From: Tubiluchus corallicola
Taxonomy: Eukaryota > Priapulida > Priapulimorpha > Priapulimorphida > Tubiluchidae
NCBI GenBank assembly: GCA_030141605.1
Contig: JAQGDQ010001012.1
Span: 1 to 64,000 of the forward strand
Direction: 5' to 3'
DNA length: 64,000 nucleotides
Position 1 is the first letter of the stretch, and every line of letters begins with the position of its first letter. The position numbers were made by a program, and so were the translations under genes. Below the pieces are notes generated by a model. It was not told the origin of the DNA. It did no database searches and worked only from the letters and a program-made list of their open reading frames with translations. Shown piece after piece: positions 45,224 through 56,800 of this stretch.

Positions 45224-45456
45224 GTTAGTTATAAATTTTGCCTTGCTCTGATCCTGTGAAGCCAATATAAAATGATCAGAAACATTTCTAAATGCCTAAA
45301 ACAGCCTGGGTCAACACTTTAGAATCTGGGCCCAATTAATGTTGCTCTACATCTGGTCTTAAGAACCTCTTTTTGGCAAAAGTTTAGGTGTGTAGCATAA
45401 AGTGACTTGTGCATTACATGTTCTATTTCTGAATTCTATTTCTGTTCTAACTGTAG

Positions 45457-47146
45457 GATGTTCTCTTTTATTAGATCAGCTGAGCCTCTTTTGGAGAAAA
45501 AACTAAATGCTGTTCTGTACGGGCATCCTAACACTCACCATAAGTTGAATTTGTTCAGTGTAGATGGAGTGAATAGTGATTCTCTTCACCAGATAGGAAA
45601 AATTGATAGAATTCCTTGTACACCTTGCTATAACGGTCATTTTAATTCGTGTGTGTCAGAACTGCAAACAAAAAATCTAGATCAAAGAAACGTAAATAAT
45701 CAGCTGAATGCAGTGCAGACTCCGCATTATGTGCCTAGTACAAATATTGACCATTATATGAAACAAAATATACAGTTAACAACTGCCGTTACTTCCGCAT
45801 CTGTTAGTGCCAAAGATATAAAGCTGTTAAAGCAAAAAAATGTAGCAAGCAACTTTGAGTCATCAGCTTCTAGTAGAACTGGTTATGAAGAGTCCTTGTT
45901 CAAATCCTTCAATGGCATATGTGCAAAACCTGTTCATTACAGAACTCAAAATATTTGCGTAAGTAGTAATCAAAGTTCTTTGCCTTTGCCTCCTATTAAT
46001 CCAAATTCTGGTACAGCGTTGAGTGAGATGAAGAAGAATGTGCCATTTTTTACATCTGATAACACCAGAGAACGTGCTAAAAGTGTTTGTGCAACTGATG
46101 TTAATGAAGTCTGGGTGTGTCGAAAATGTACATTCGAGAATAAATCTACATCTAGAAGGTGTGCTGTTTGTGAGACCCCACAGAAATGTAATGTTACCAC
46201 AAAAATTCTCAAAAATGTAATTGCGAATCAGTTTGAAGTGCCCTTCAGCACTGATACAACAAGAGTAGGAGAGTCACTGCGTAGGTCATACAGTGTACCG
46301 TCCGCATCCACTGATAGCTTGTTACTAAAAGGTTTTTTATCTTCTGAAAACAGCACTAGAACTGATACTGCTACACATTCAGCTAAAGCATGTTCAAGTG
46401 GTCAACAGAATACAATGACAGATTTCACCTGGAATCCCAGAACTACAAGACTGAAAATGCAACCGATAGATATTGATACTGATGAGACAATAACTGGAGA
46501 AAATGACTCGTGGGTGTGTCAGCATTGTACAAAACGCACTTGCAATCCTGCATGGTCTGATGTGTGTGACACTTGTCGTACTCCCCGTATTATTCATACT
46601 AATGTTGAACTTGAAAATGTCGATAGTGCTTGTCAAAAAAAACAACACAATACCTCCTGTAGTGACAGTAATGTTACACTGGCACATACTGTTTCTGAAA
46701 CATTTTGGAACTGTATTAAGTGTACCTTATTAAATCCCAGTGCAGTTAATGTATGTGCGGCCTGTGGTTGTTCCAAACTGTACAGTGAGTCTGTACAGCA
46801 CAAACAGGTTAATAAGGTTTGGGAGTGCAACCACTGTACTTTGGAAAATCCAGTTCATTTTAATGTGTGTCAAGCCTGCAGTGAACGAAGGCCACGTGTG
46901 CAATGCCATTACCAGGAGACTTTTCAAAGAAAGAAACAGAGTACTTGGACATGTGCAGGGTGTACACTGGTGAACGAGAAAGTAATGCTTTCATGTGGAG
47001 CTTGTGGCCGGCAGAAGCCAGGTGTTCTTAAACGGGAGCCGTCTGAACCAGGACAGCATGCCAGTGACCTGATGGAAGAGTTGAGGGAAGTGGATGAATT
47101 ACAAGCAAATAAAATATGCAGGGAGATCATACAGTTTTGCAGACAG
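45457..47146 (+). CDS. Calpain-15/SOL, zinc-finger exon
   Basis: The acceptor CTGTAG at 45456 takes up the phase-2 end of exon 1, and the donor CAG/GTGAGT at 47147 leaves in phase 0. An alternative in-frame acceptor lies at 45474. The 563 codons hold a Ser/Asn-rich disordered stretch, then five RanBP2-type zinc fingers of the form W-x-C-x2-C-...-C-x2-C: VWVCRKCTFEN, SWVCQHCTKRT, FWNCIKCTLLN, VWECNHCTLEN and TWTCAGCTLVN. It ends with ANKICREIIQFCRQ, the lead-in to the protease. Together with exon 1 this makes six fingers, in keeping with the multi-finger N-terminus of animal calpain-15 (Drosophila small optic lobes). Intron 1 is only 233 bp. Confidence 0.92.
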
Positions 47147-47639
47147 GTGAGTTTTAAACTTAAAGGAAAGGTTTTTATGTTTAATTGAGCTGCAATCCTT
47201 GGTAACAATTTATAGTTTTAATGTGCAAGTTAAAGCCAGCATGACTAGTTTAAAATGACTCAGTTTCAAACAAAATGCTGACCAGACTGAGAGGGTAATA
47301 GTCACTTTTTAGGCAATTATGCAAAAAATTAAATTGTAACCATGACGGCATGAACTCACATTTTTGGAATTCTTCATTTTAAAAAAATATTTATGATTAC
47401 AGAAATGTTTTAATTAATTATTTTTCTCATTTTTTGCTAGAGTATTGCTAACAATACTTGTGAGTAAAATTATTTTATTTTTATTTTATTTACTCAACTA
47501 CATTTATAAAATACATTTTGTAAAAGGAAATGGCAGCAGACATATAGGCCATAAATATATGCTGGCCATGGAATATAATATACAAAAATTTCCAATATGT
47601 TTACAATTGCAGTTATTAAATCAAATGATTGTGCAGTAA

Positions 47640-49140
47640 CAGTTTCATCGTTAGATGCAAAAGCTTAAAAACTTAAAGGCGAGTGACTACAGAAAAGCAA
47701 AATGTTTGATGATGTTTGGCGCATTAACCATGTCGTGATCAAGGTCGTTCCAGCTTGGGATTTCTCTCTTTAGAAAAGTCTATTTGTGTACACTTAATCA
47801 AGAATAATGCTTAAACAATTTGTAGTTGTGACCTTGTAAATTTTGGATACGAGCATAATAAAAGAAATCACCAAATGACAAATCTACTAACTTATTGCAT
47901 GTTTTATAAACCATCTTAAGATCAAAATTTATTCATCTTATTTCGAGTGGCTGCAAATCTAAGATATGCAGCCTATCCAAGTTATACGTAGTAGTTAAAA
48001 ATACCAAGTTCACAATGTGCAAATAAGCTATGTGTCATTAGTATTTGCTAATAAATGATTGTCGTTAATAGAGGCATGCAATTTTAGATCGTCATCATAT
48101 AGCCTACAATTAGTAGCAGCTAATTCATTAAGTCGTTAATGAATAAAACACAAAATTGGTTGAAGTTGAAGTACACTGCCTTGAAGTGTTCCAGAAACAA
48201 CTGTGCTATACTGAAAAAAATTCCTGACCAACGAAAATTTGTTGGGTACGATTACTTAAAAATGCTCGAATCGATGCAAAAATATTACCAAGAGTGCAAT
48301 TTGATTAAAAGCTTTGAATGAACAACGCTATCAAATCCTTTACTTAGTCATTGTACAGCACATCTAATTGCATATATTTGTCAACACTATCAACTAACTA
48401 TGTGCATGTGGACTTACTTTGAGATTTAGAAATTAAAGTAGGTAATAACAGATAATCTAAAAGTGCATCTTTAATACAAATTTCCATCACTTTGTAGGCT
48501 ACTCATGTTAGTGAAATGGGTCGGTAATTAAGAGAGTCCGAACGGTTACCTTTTCTGATTATTGTGACAATGTCAGCACACAACCGTAGGCAGGCAGGGC
48601 GTGTGTTTGAAAAGAAATTTTTCAGAAATATTTGCTAATGGTATGCAAAGTTGACCAGCGAGGCTAGAAAACAGACCATTGGTGTGTGACTGGTTTTACA
48701 ATTGATTTTTTAAGTGCTTTATAAACAACGTCTGTTGTAAAGCTTAGACTACATTTGGTAATGCCAGAATGAGCCTGGCGCGTAAAATTAGGTACTACCG
48801 CAATATTTAGAGTAAAATTTTCTGAAAATGCATTGCGCAAAATGCGAGCCATTACTGCATTGTCTACAACAATATCTTTGTCAAATTTTAAAGAGGCACC
48901 TGATTTACAGTTGCTCAGGCTTACGATTAATGTATTTGAAAAGAGAAGCACTATTATTTGAGTTTAAAATTAGGTACTATCCCATTATTTACAGTGAAAT
49001 TCCCTGAAAATGCATTGCACAAAATACGAGCCTTTATTGCGTCATCTACAACAGTACTTCCGTCAAATTTTTAAGAGGCAATCCCTTATTTATAGTTGCC
49101 CTTACTATTTTAATGTATTTGAAAAATGTAGCCCAAAATT
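47640..49140 (-). mobile_element. Decayed CR1/L2-like LINE with internal tandem duplication
   Basis: On the minus strand LINE blocks follow in order: the pre-RT linker ASLKFDKDIVVDNAVMARIL and TTDVVYKALKK; NYRPISLT near 48520; DLSKGFDSVVHSKLL near 48320; FLSNRTQQIFVG; LYDDDLKLH in the catalytic position near 48080; and the tail YLDRLHILDLQPLEIR to EIPSWNDLDHD. Stops and shifts are common. The pre-RT linker is duplicated in tandem (about 48783-48964 and 48965-49140). Confidence 0.82.
48783..49140. repeat. Tandem duplication within the LINE, about 180-bp unit
   Basis: AAAATTAGGTACTA begins both copies. The copies are diverged (many substitutions), so the duplication is old. Confidence 0.8.
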
Positions 49141-49300
49141 TACTAATTGTGTGACAGTTTTTGAAAGTCCTTCCAATTTGTATTAAAAAAGTTGAAAAAA
49201 ACCTTGGTTTTGTAAGATTTCATAAAGTTTTGCTAAATGAACTTACTGTGATTCTTGGTAATATTTTTATAATATTGCACATTTGCATACAGTTTGTAAT

Positions 49301-49610
49301 GGCGCGTTCAGTCGTAGAGACTTATCTCGCAGCTTGTTGCATAACTTCTGTCTGAGAATAAAGTCACACGTGTGAACAGCTTGGCAACTTCTGCGGCAAT
49401 TATTATGCAACTTCTTTCTGAGAGTAAAGTCGCACATGTGAATAGCTTGGCAACTTCTCTTGCAGACTTATTGCAAACTCAGTGAGAGTGTCAATTTACA
49501 CAAGTTAACTCTGGGGAACTCTCGCTGAGTTTGCAATAAGTTGCAAGAGAAGTTGCCATTCACACATGCGACTTTATTCTCAGAGAGAAGTCTCTATGTC
49601 TGAATAAGCC
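49301..49610. mobile_element. Fold-back MITE with tandemly repeated arm
   Basis: The left end GGCGCGTTCAG and the right end CTGAATAAGCC are inverted relatives. The whole right arm (49508-49610) is the reverse complement of left-arm sequence, including AACTTCTCTTGCA and GCAAACTCAGTGAGAG. The left arm carries the subunit with TCTGAGA..AAAGTCGCACATGTGAA twice (49351-49385 and 49413-49450), so the element is asymmetric. GTAAT and GTAAC flank it. It lies just upstream of calpain exon 3. Confidence 0.8.
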
Positions 49611-49670
49611 GTAACATCAGGCTTGTTTGGCTTTTCTTTTAGCATAACAAAAACTTTCGTTTTGTTCCAG

Positions 49671-49869
49671 AATCGTGAATCGTTTGTGGATGATTCATTT
49701 CCTCCTGTTTTGAAGTCACTGTACTATGATCTGGAGGAACCGGGAAAAGATCTTTCCATAAACTGGCGACGTCCGTCTCAGGTAGAATCAGGAAATACAG
49801 TAGAGGATCGTGTACCTTGGGCTGTTTTTCGTACACCATTGCCATCAGACATATCACAAGGAATTCTAG
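49671..49869 (+). CDS. Calpain-15/SOL, exon 3
   Basis: Acceptor TTTTGTTCCAG at 49670 in phase 0; the donor after CTAG at 49870 (GTAAAA) gives 66 codons plus one nucleotide. The peptide NRESFVDDSFPPVLKSLYYD is the start of the calpain CysPc domain as found in calpain-15. It continues with VPWAVFRTPLPSDISQGILG, leading directly to the catalytic cysteine in exon 4. The short stretch between (KDLSINWRRPSQ) also matches the family pattern. Confidence 0.93.
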
Positions 49870-50088
49870 GTAAAATGTCCAAGTCCATAAGCAGAGGTGT
49901 AGCTGATAATATAGATGTCCATTAGTAGCAGTTAGCTGCTAAGGCAAAATAACCTGTAAATATTCAGTTCAATCTGTCTGGTACTTACATTCCCATTATC
50001 TTTCACATAGAAGCAGTCAATGAGAGAATCGGGTTTGCATTAAAGTGACTGTAATATTTGTGTAGCTACATTTATGAATATTTGGCAG

Positions 50089-50282
50089 GTAATTGCTGGT
50101 TTCTTAGTGCTCTGGCTGTCCTAGCTGAACGTCCTGAGCTAGTTGAACAAGTCATGCTCACCAGACTCGTAAATCAAGAAGGTGTGTACCAAGTGCGGCT
50201 TTGCATTAATGGATGTTGGATGACTGTGTTAGTCGACGATTTTCTGCCTTGCCATATTTCTGGGTGTCTTGTTTATTCTCAG
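50089..50282 (+). CDS. Calpain-15/SOL, exon 4 with catalytic Cys
   Basis: Acceptor TTTGGCAG at 50088 completes the split Gly codon; donor CAG/GTACTA at 50283, phase 0. The first residues [20 protein letters not shown] contain the calpain active-site Cys (about residue 672 of the visible chain) in its canonical Gly-Asn-Cys-Trp-Phe-Leu setting. LVDDFLPC and SGCLVYSQ close protease subdomain 1. Exon 4 is followed by an 8.1-kb repeat-filled intron. The intact active-site box argues for a live protease. Calpain-15 acts as a cytosolic Ca-related cysteine protease; direct Ca dependence of this family is less clear. Confidence 0.95.
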
Positions 50283-50409
50283 GTACTATTTCGTAGCCTG
50301 ATCTTACTGTCGGATTTTGTTTGATTATTCTAGGCAAAAATTCTGTAGTATGATGTGATGTCTATGGAGTTGTTGTTGTATGATGTTGCTGTAACCGAAA
50401 TGTATGTAT

Positions 50410-52570
50410 CATAGGTGACACAGGATTTTGAGCAAGAACATAATTTAATAGTAGGCTTTGTCTACAGACCTCCGGGCGAAGATCCCCAACATTTCACTCA
50501 GCAATTATCTAATTTATTGTCTATCGCAACCCGTCAAAAGAAAAAGTTTTTATTCTTGGTGACTCAATTTTAATTTATTAACTTTTGTCAACACCAGAAA
50601 GCTACATCTCATTTTTTTAAACGCCATGTTCTCCAATAGTACTTTTCCTGTAATTACCCTACTGACACATATAACGTCTAATAGTTTAATGTTAATATTA
50701 CTAACGTAATTGAACATAAATTCATATCTGGAAATCCCCTTTTTTGACATCACCGATCACTTGCCAGTCTTTTAGGTAATTGATTTAAATGTCACTGCAT
50801 CTCATTTCTTCATGCATAGCAAAACTCTATAACAACTGCATTAAAACAAACTGTCTTCTGATTCGCATAATATTAACAGGAATGAGTGTACTCGACACCC
50901 ACACCATAAGAAGCATATAATTTATTTTTGGATAAATTTGAAACGTTGCAAAGTTATGAATAGGTAACAAAATGTTAGCGAATTCAACAAAGCAATAATT
51001 CATAATGTAGTAATGCAATATAAGAAAAATGCAGCTCGATAAAACAACTCAAAACACAACTAAATATGGAAGCTGTTAAAAAACCATCAGTACAGCAAGC
51101 AAAACTATCAAAAATATTAACATTTCAGTAAAGCAACAACAAATATAGTATGGCTGAGAAAAGTAGCTCAACAAAGCATTAATGCAGCTTAGAAATGCAA
51201 AAAAAAACAAAAATGCAAATTAAACAAACTCAATCTAATGCATTACTCAGGTGTGCTTTAAAGATATGTATTAGTAGCAATTTAAAGCAATTAATTAGTA
51301 TCAAACAATTAGATGCTTAGCAATGACAAGCCAGCAACATGCATTAATCTAGCATGTAGTAAAAGCAATGTACCTTTTGTACAAATTCATCAATAGAGTG
51401 CTTTATTTTGGATAAAACACCAATTAACATAACATTTTCTAAATTTGAATATTATCAAAACAAACTAGAACATATTAATATCTAATATTAATAAGAAAAC
51501 ATGGATTACTATTAAAGAGATTGCACAATCAAATACTAAATCAGCTACATACGCTCTCAAAATAAGCAATAAGTTAATAACTGCTAACAAGTTTGTCGCT
51601 TGTGAATTCAGTGAGCTTTTCTCACGTATCAGTCAAAAATTAGCTAAAGAAATTCCAAATACTCGTACTAACGTCCAAACTTTATCTTCAGAGTAACTAT
51701 CAATCTGTTCTTCTTTTTTATCAATATCAATATCTTTCTTCATTCTTTTTGCAGTGAACGAAATAAAATCTACTTGACCGTAACAAAGGGCAGGCATTGA
51801 TAATCTTCTCCCCAGAGTCAGAATTGATTTAATTCATCAATTAGCTGCTCCTTTAACACATATAAGTAATCCCTCATCAAGTCAAACAAACAGTTATTAT
51901 TCCTTTGTTTAAAGCTAAAGACTCATTACATGTTAATAATTGTCAATCTATATCCTTAGGATCCTTCTGTTCTAAAATATTAGAAAAGATCTCTATAAAA
52001 TATTAACAGCTTACTTTAATAAGCATAATTAACTTCATAATCATCAGTATGGCTCTATAAAGCACAGTTTCTACAGAGTTAGCCCTGGTTAATATAATGA
52101 ATAACATAGTTAATTGTTTAGAACAAAACACTTGCTATTGGATTTTTTGCGACCTCTGTAAGGCCTGCGATACAATTAATCATGATATACATAAAAGAGC
52201 CAGCCTTTAGGAATCAACATGGCGTTTATTAACCGCAGGCGATCGTTTCGACAGCAACTGTCATTATCAATGCCAGATATCAAGACAAACAAATAATACA
52301 TTTATGACATTTGCTGCACTGACATACTGACATTTGCTGTGGAAACTATCGGCTCCGCTTAATAAAGGCCCAGTTAATCATGATGTATAGTTTGATAAGT
52401 TATTTCATTATGGCATTATATGGGTCATATACTCATAGCTTATTAATTACCTTAAAGGGCCGAATTCAAGTAGTTAGATGTGACAGTGTCCTTTATAATA
52501 AAGCATTAGTCTCACATGGAGTGTCCCAGGGCTCCATTTTGGGACATCTATTGTTTTTAATCTTGAAGTA
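50410..52570 (+). mobile_element. Decayed LINE (endonuclease end to RT), sense orientation
   Basis: Endonuclease pieces read IVGFVYRPPGEDPQHF (50450) and, after a damaged GDFN region, a D-I-T-D-H-L-P-V-F-like end near 50750. A pre-RT piece VACEFSELFSRISQKLAKEI lies near 51600 and AAPLTHISN near 51850. RT follows with QYGFYKAQ-type sequence, a CDLCKACDTINHDI-like block near 52170 and, after a 190-bp interruption, KALVSHGVSQGSILGHLLF (52500-52555). Many stops. It is a different copy from the CR1-like LINE at 40.4 kb. Confidence 0.75.
52186..52384. mobile_element. Short insertion in the LINE RT flanked by TTAATCATGAT
   Basis: TTAATCATGATATA at about 52173 recurs as TTAATCATGATGTATA at about 52375. 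The intervening 190 bp is foreign to the RT reading frame, which resumes afterwards. The 11-bp-plus flanking duplication would suit a SINE-like or LINE-mediated insertion. No A/B boxes or tail are evident. Confidence 0.45.
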
Positions 52571-52639
52571 GGTCAAAGCTGACGTCATTCCTTTGATGGT
52601 TGTCATTCCTTTGATGAGCTCGAAGGTGACTGACTAGAC

Positions 52640-54540
52640 CAATTCTGGCCTGGAAAGTTCTTTGACATTTTGTGCAGGTGAGGTTGGGTGTTTGGACCTA
52701 TTGTTGGGCAGTGTCACATGCCTTGCGTCTCCTGTGCTTCTCCTCTGCCTCCTCAATTCTTTTCGCCTCTGCTGTCTTAGCCCCTGTGGTGATGGCACTC
52801 CGCCATGCTGAGCGATCTTGTGCAAGGGTTTCCATTGAGCGGATATCCATGCTGAGCTCCTTGAGTGAGGCATTCAGGCTGTCTTTGAAGCGTTTCTTTG
52901 GTACCATAGAGCATCTTCTTTGGTATGCGGTTGTCTGGCATGCGAATCACATGTCCTGCCCACCGGACTTGTGTTTTGAGGAGGAGTGTATAGATACTGG
53001 CTAGGTCAGCTCTTTTAAGTACCTCTGTGTCTGGCACCTTGTCCTGCCACTTGATGTGCAGGATTTTCCTCAGATAGCTCATGTGAAAGTGGTTAAGCTG
53101 TTTTACGTGTCTCCTATATAATGTCCAGGATTCACTGGCATAGAGGAGAATGGTGATGACGACAGCTCTATACATCTTCAATTTTGTGGTGGTTCTGATG
53201 CCTCTCCTGTCCCATACGTTGGAGCGGAGTCTTCCAAATGAAGCGCTAGCCTTGGCAATTCTGTTGTTGATTTCTGTATTGATGTTGGCAGCTGTGGTAA
53301 GGGTGCTCCCTAGGTATGCGAAGTTGTCAACAGAGATAAGTTCTTGACCATTCACTAAAATCTTTGGCTGAACCTGTGGGGCATCTTGGGCTGATTGGTA
53401 CATAACTTCAGTTTTCTTTGTAGAGATTGTTAGGCCATAGTTCTTGCAGGCTGATGCGAAGTGGTCCATCTCTCTTTGCATTTGTTATTGGGAGGTGGCA
53501 CTGAGAGCGCAGTCATCAGCAAAGAGAAAGTCTTTGAATGTGGTTACATGGGTCTTGGTGGTAGCTTGCAAGTGCCTGGAGTTGAAGAGGCTGCCATCTG
53601 TTCTGTATTTTATCTTAATGCCATCCTGGGTGTTTTCAAAAGCATCATGTGGCATGGCAAAGAACATCATGTTGAAGAGTGTTGGAGCGAGTACACAGCC
53701 CTGTTTTACACCATTTGTTACTTCAAAGGCTACAGACATGTCTCCGTCATCTAGGACTATGACCATCATGCCTTCATGAAACTGCCGCACAATATCAATA
53801 AACTTCTTTGGGCATCCACATTTTTCCATGATCTTCCAGAGGCCATTCCTACTGACAGTATCGAAAGCCTTGGTGAGGTCTATGAATGTCGTGAAGAGGC
53901 TGATGTTCTGTTCTTGGCACTTCTCTTGAAGTTGTCTTGCAGCAAAGATCATATCCACCGTTCCTCTGCCTGCTCTAAAGCCACACTGGCTCTCTGGGAG
54001 AAGATTTAGTAGGACACGTACCAGGATCTTACCCACTATGGACAGCAGAGATATACCTCTGTGGTTGTCACATGACTGCCTGTTCCCTTTTCGTTTGTAA
54101 ATGTGAACAACTGTAGCATCTTGGAGGTCTTGAGGAAGTTTGCTTTCCTCCCACATCAGCTGGAATAGGTCGGTAAGTTCTTGTAGCATTGCTGCCCCCC
54201 CCCCCCCCGTCTTGTAGATTTTGACTGGTATTCCATCAGCACCTGGTGCTTTGCCATGGGAGGTTTGTTCAATGGCTTTGACGATCTCCTCTAGTGTTGG
54301 TGGTTGATCTAGGTCTTCATTTATTTCCTTTTGGGGTAGTCAGTCTATTGCTTCGGCGTTTATGGATGATGGTCGGTTTAGAACAGTGTTGAAATGTTCT
54401 GCCCATCTTTCTAGGATGTGGCTTCTGATGTGGGGTCATTTTGATGTACTCTAAGTAGATGGTGTTTGGATGCTATCAAAGTGATAATTTCAGGATCGTT
54501 TTCGTCAAACCAGTCTTGATGTGTTTTCGTAGCAATCCCT
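52640..54540 (-). pseudogene. LINE reverse transcriptase with one internal stop
   Basis: The open frame from 54189 contains ISLLSIVGKILVRVLL, CGFRAGRGTVDMIFAARQL, TFIDLTKAFDTVSR (first Asp), NGVKQGCVLAPTLF and FKDFLFADDCAL (catalytic ADD). A TAA at 53482-53484 interrupts the frame right after the active site, and the same frame continues with QREMDHFASACKNYGLTIS, VDNFAYLGSTLT and VRWAGHVIRMPDN. A frameshift near 52905 moves the last 70 residues to another frame (KKRFKDSLNASLKELS and SAWRSAITTGA). Lesions: one stop and one shift. It lies antisense in calpain intron 4. Confidence 0.88.
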
Positions 54541-54544
54541 AGAT

Positions 54545-55180
54545 CAGTGGTTCCCAAAGTAGGGGTAAATTACCCCCCGGGGGTAATATGGTTTTTTTGG
54601 GGGGGTAACGGGCACCCCTCTGAAAATTTTTAAAACTTCGCTCAGAATGCATTTTACATAGTTTTCTTCTTGAAGAGACTGCCTCCGGCAGGCAACACTG
54701 TATCATGGGGTCCATCATTCGCACGTTCCCACGATCTCTGGTGCGATCCTGGGGAGAAGTCAAAGTTCACGATTGTTTCTTTGGTTTCTTCTCTATCGAC
54801 ATTTCTGCACAGCGTTTGAGTTTAGAGAAAGCTAGGCCCCTTTTACTATCTCTCTATCTTTTTGATACTAAGGAAAAGTGGATTTTGTTGTTGTCATTCA
54901 TTTCTTCTTGTTTTCGTTTGTTCGAGTAATAATTACGCAAACAAACCTGCTCACTCAGTAATGAGCAGGTTCAGTAATTGTAATTCTTGTTTTGGCAACA
55001 ATACAACAACAACACCTGGAAATTTATTTATGTCACGAGCAAACATAAATAATTTTGCTTGCTTGTGGCATATACGTGTGTTTACTTTTTGAGTTGGAGA
55101 AGTAGTACTAGGTGGGGGGTAATGGACACGACCGGGTTTCCCGATTTGGGTAACGGTCCGAGAAAGTTTGGGAACCACTG
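54545..55180. mobile_element. hAT-like non-autonomous element inside the LINE
   Basis: Ends CAGTGGTTCCCAAA and TTTGGGAACCACTG are exact inverted repeats of 14 bp, flanked by perfect 8-bp duplications CCCTAGAT (54537-54544 and 55181-55188). It is 636 bp, with no recognisable transposase. Its terminal repeat is almost the same as that of the hAT copy at 32149, so both could use one transposase. Confidence 0.95.
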
Positions 55181-55189
55181 CCCTAGATG

Positions 55190-56155
55190 TTCATGGGCTG
55201 TTGAGTAGACCAGGTCTCTGAAGTGCTCCCATTTCTGGTCAACAGTGGTGGCGTCTTGAGATGACTCCGAGATCTTTTTGTCAAGGCTTTGGGAGAAGCT
55301 GCTAGCAGTTACCTTATTTCGAAGTTTCCCAACATCCAGTTTCTTCATGGTCTTTTTGCTTTGTGGCCGCCTTTTAGGTTGGATGTGTAGGCTGAGTTTG
55401 GATATGAGAAGATGATGATCTGTCCAGCACTCTGCACTTATCATTGCTTTGGTCACCCTCACGTCTTGCCGATCTTTCTTCCTGACGATGATGTAGTCTA
55501 TCAAGTGCCAATTTTTTGATCTTGGATGCATCCAGGTTGTTTTATTATGCTTGGGAAGGCGAAATAGTGTGTTTGTGATGATGAGTTCATGGTTTGCACA
55601 CACCTGTAATAGCAGGATCCCATTGCTGTTACATTTTCCCACTCCTTCTGTGCAGATAATTTCTTCCCATGATTGGTGATCTGTACCCACTCTAGCATTG
55701 AAATCTCCAAGTAGTATGAGTTTGTCTGATGTTGGAACATTTACGATGGTAGCATCTAACTCTTCATAAAACTTGTGCTTGACGTCATCTGGGTTGGTCA
55801 TGGTTGGGGCATATGCACTTATGAGTGTAGTTTTCTTCCCTTTCGTGAGGGGTAGTTGGAGAGTCATAAGCCGGTCGTTGATGCCATCTGGAAGTTTTAA
55901 GAGGTTCTTCACACCATTTCTGATTGCAAATCCAACTCCTGCCTCTCTTTTCTCACCTGATGGTCTCCCACTCCAAAAGAAAGTGTATCCGCCGCCAGCT
56001 TCAGAGGGTTGTCCTTTCTCTGCAAGGCGTGTTTCGCTGAGGGCAGCTATGTCAATTTTGTATCTTTGTAATTCTTTTGCTATAAGAGCAGTTCTTCTTT
56101 CAGGTCTGTTGGTGTTGCCATTGTCGAGTAGTGTCCTGACGTTCCAGGCACCCAA
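55190..56155 (-). pseudogene. LINE AP endonuclease domain, cut by hAT
   Basis: Starts MGAWNVRTLLDNGNTN at 56155. It carries the exonuclease-endonuclease-phosphatase signatures ALSETRLAEKGQ (catalytic Glu), AYAPTMTNPDD, LLGDFNARVG (GDFN) and LIDYIIVRK, ending with the H-H-L motif in TDHHLLISKL. About 310 residues are intact, after which the frame enters hAT sequence at 55180. This domain nicks target DNA for target-primed reverse transcription. The ATG choice is supported by the conserved G-x-W-N-V-R-T start. Confidence 0.9.
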
Positions 56156-56159
56156 TGTT

Positions 56160-56800
56160 AGTGTTATTTTTCTCTTGTTCTTTCGACCGCACAGATGGGA
56201 TTTCCCGCCAGACGCGGCTTGCTGGACCAGGAAAGTGTTGAGGGAGGCTATGTTTGGGACACCTTTTCTAGTCCGCTCCCCATGCTACGGGGGTGAGCAG
56301 AGCGTTCCTAAAGAGGAACTGCCTCGGCCAGTTGAGAGCGACCACATGCCCCGAGCCGCCTGTATGTAGATTTGTGACTGCAGCTTGAGTGTAATTTGCA
56401 CTTGCTGGTTCGCCATTCCACCATCGCCACAGGACTTTGAATTTTTGGTGGTGACCTGTCATTATGACTTGTGCGTGACTTGGTTTAAAGTGAGGGAGGG
56501 ATTGCACCAGGTCGCCAGCCTCACTCTCTCCACGCCAGAAGTATCATCCATGGGAAAGGCAGAGCCAGTACATCTGGTACTTCGGGCGTCGCAGGAGTTG
56601 TCGGAATCATGGTGACCTATGCAACATGACCCGCCTATAGGGACTCCAGCTCCGGATTTTTCCTTGGGGTTTACTCCAGAAGTCTTTCTCACAGAGGGTA
56701 TAGCCACAAGGCAGTGGAGGTTTGTGATCAGTGTTTTCCTTCACCTAGATGGATTGCCGGCCAAGGCTAAGGAGCCCCATTTACCCCCCCCCCCCGTTTG
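56160..56800 (-). other. 5' leader region of the APE-type LINE
   Basis: GC-rich sequence upstream of the endonuclease on the minus strand, starting with a G run at 56787-56799. Partial open frames (for example 56507-56268) lack a recognisable ORF1 domain. Confidence 0.6.

Larger units (their letters stand above)
47147..49670 (+). other. Calpain intron 2
   Basis: A 2.5-kb intron containing an antisense LINE (47640-49140) and a fold-back MITE (49301-49610). 47147-47640 is AT-rich without features. Confidence 0.7.
52630..56800 (-). mobile_element. APE-type LINE, near full length, split by a hAT copy
   Basis: On the minus strand from about 56800: a GC-rich leader, an AP endonuclease (56155 down to about 55190), then after the hAT insertion (54545-55180) the linker, RT (54189-53485) and C-terminal region (53481 to about 52640). 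It is GC-richer than the host and only lightly damaged, so younger than the other LINEs here. Poly-C runs at 54197 and 56787 may mark a leader boundary or replication slippage. Clade uncertain: resembles the APE-RT family often seen as craniofacial-development-protein-2-like hits in animal genomes. Confidence 0.88.

Noticed and set aside
53150-54009. Plus-strand open frames opposite the LINE RT
   Set aside because: Shadows of the minus-strand RT gene.
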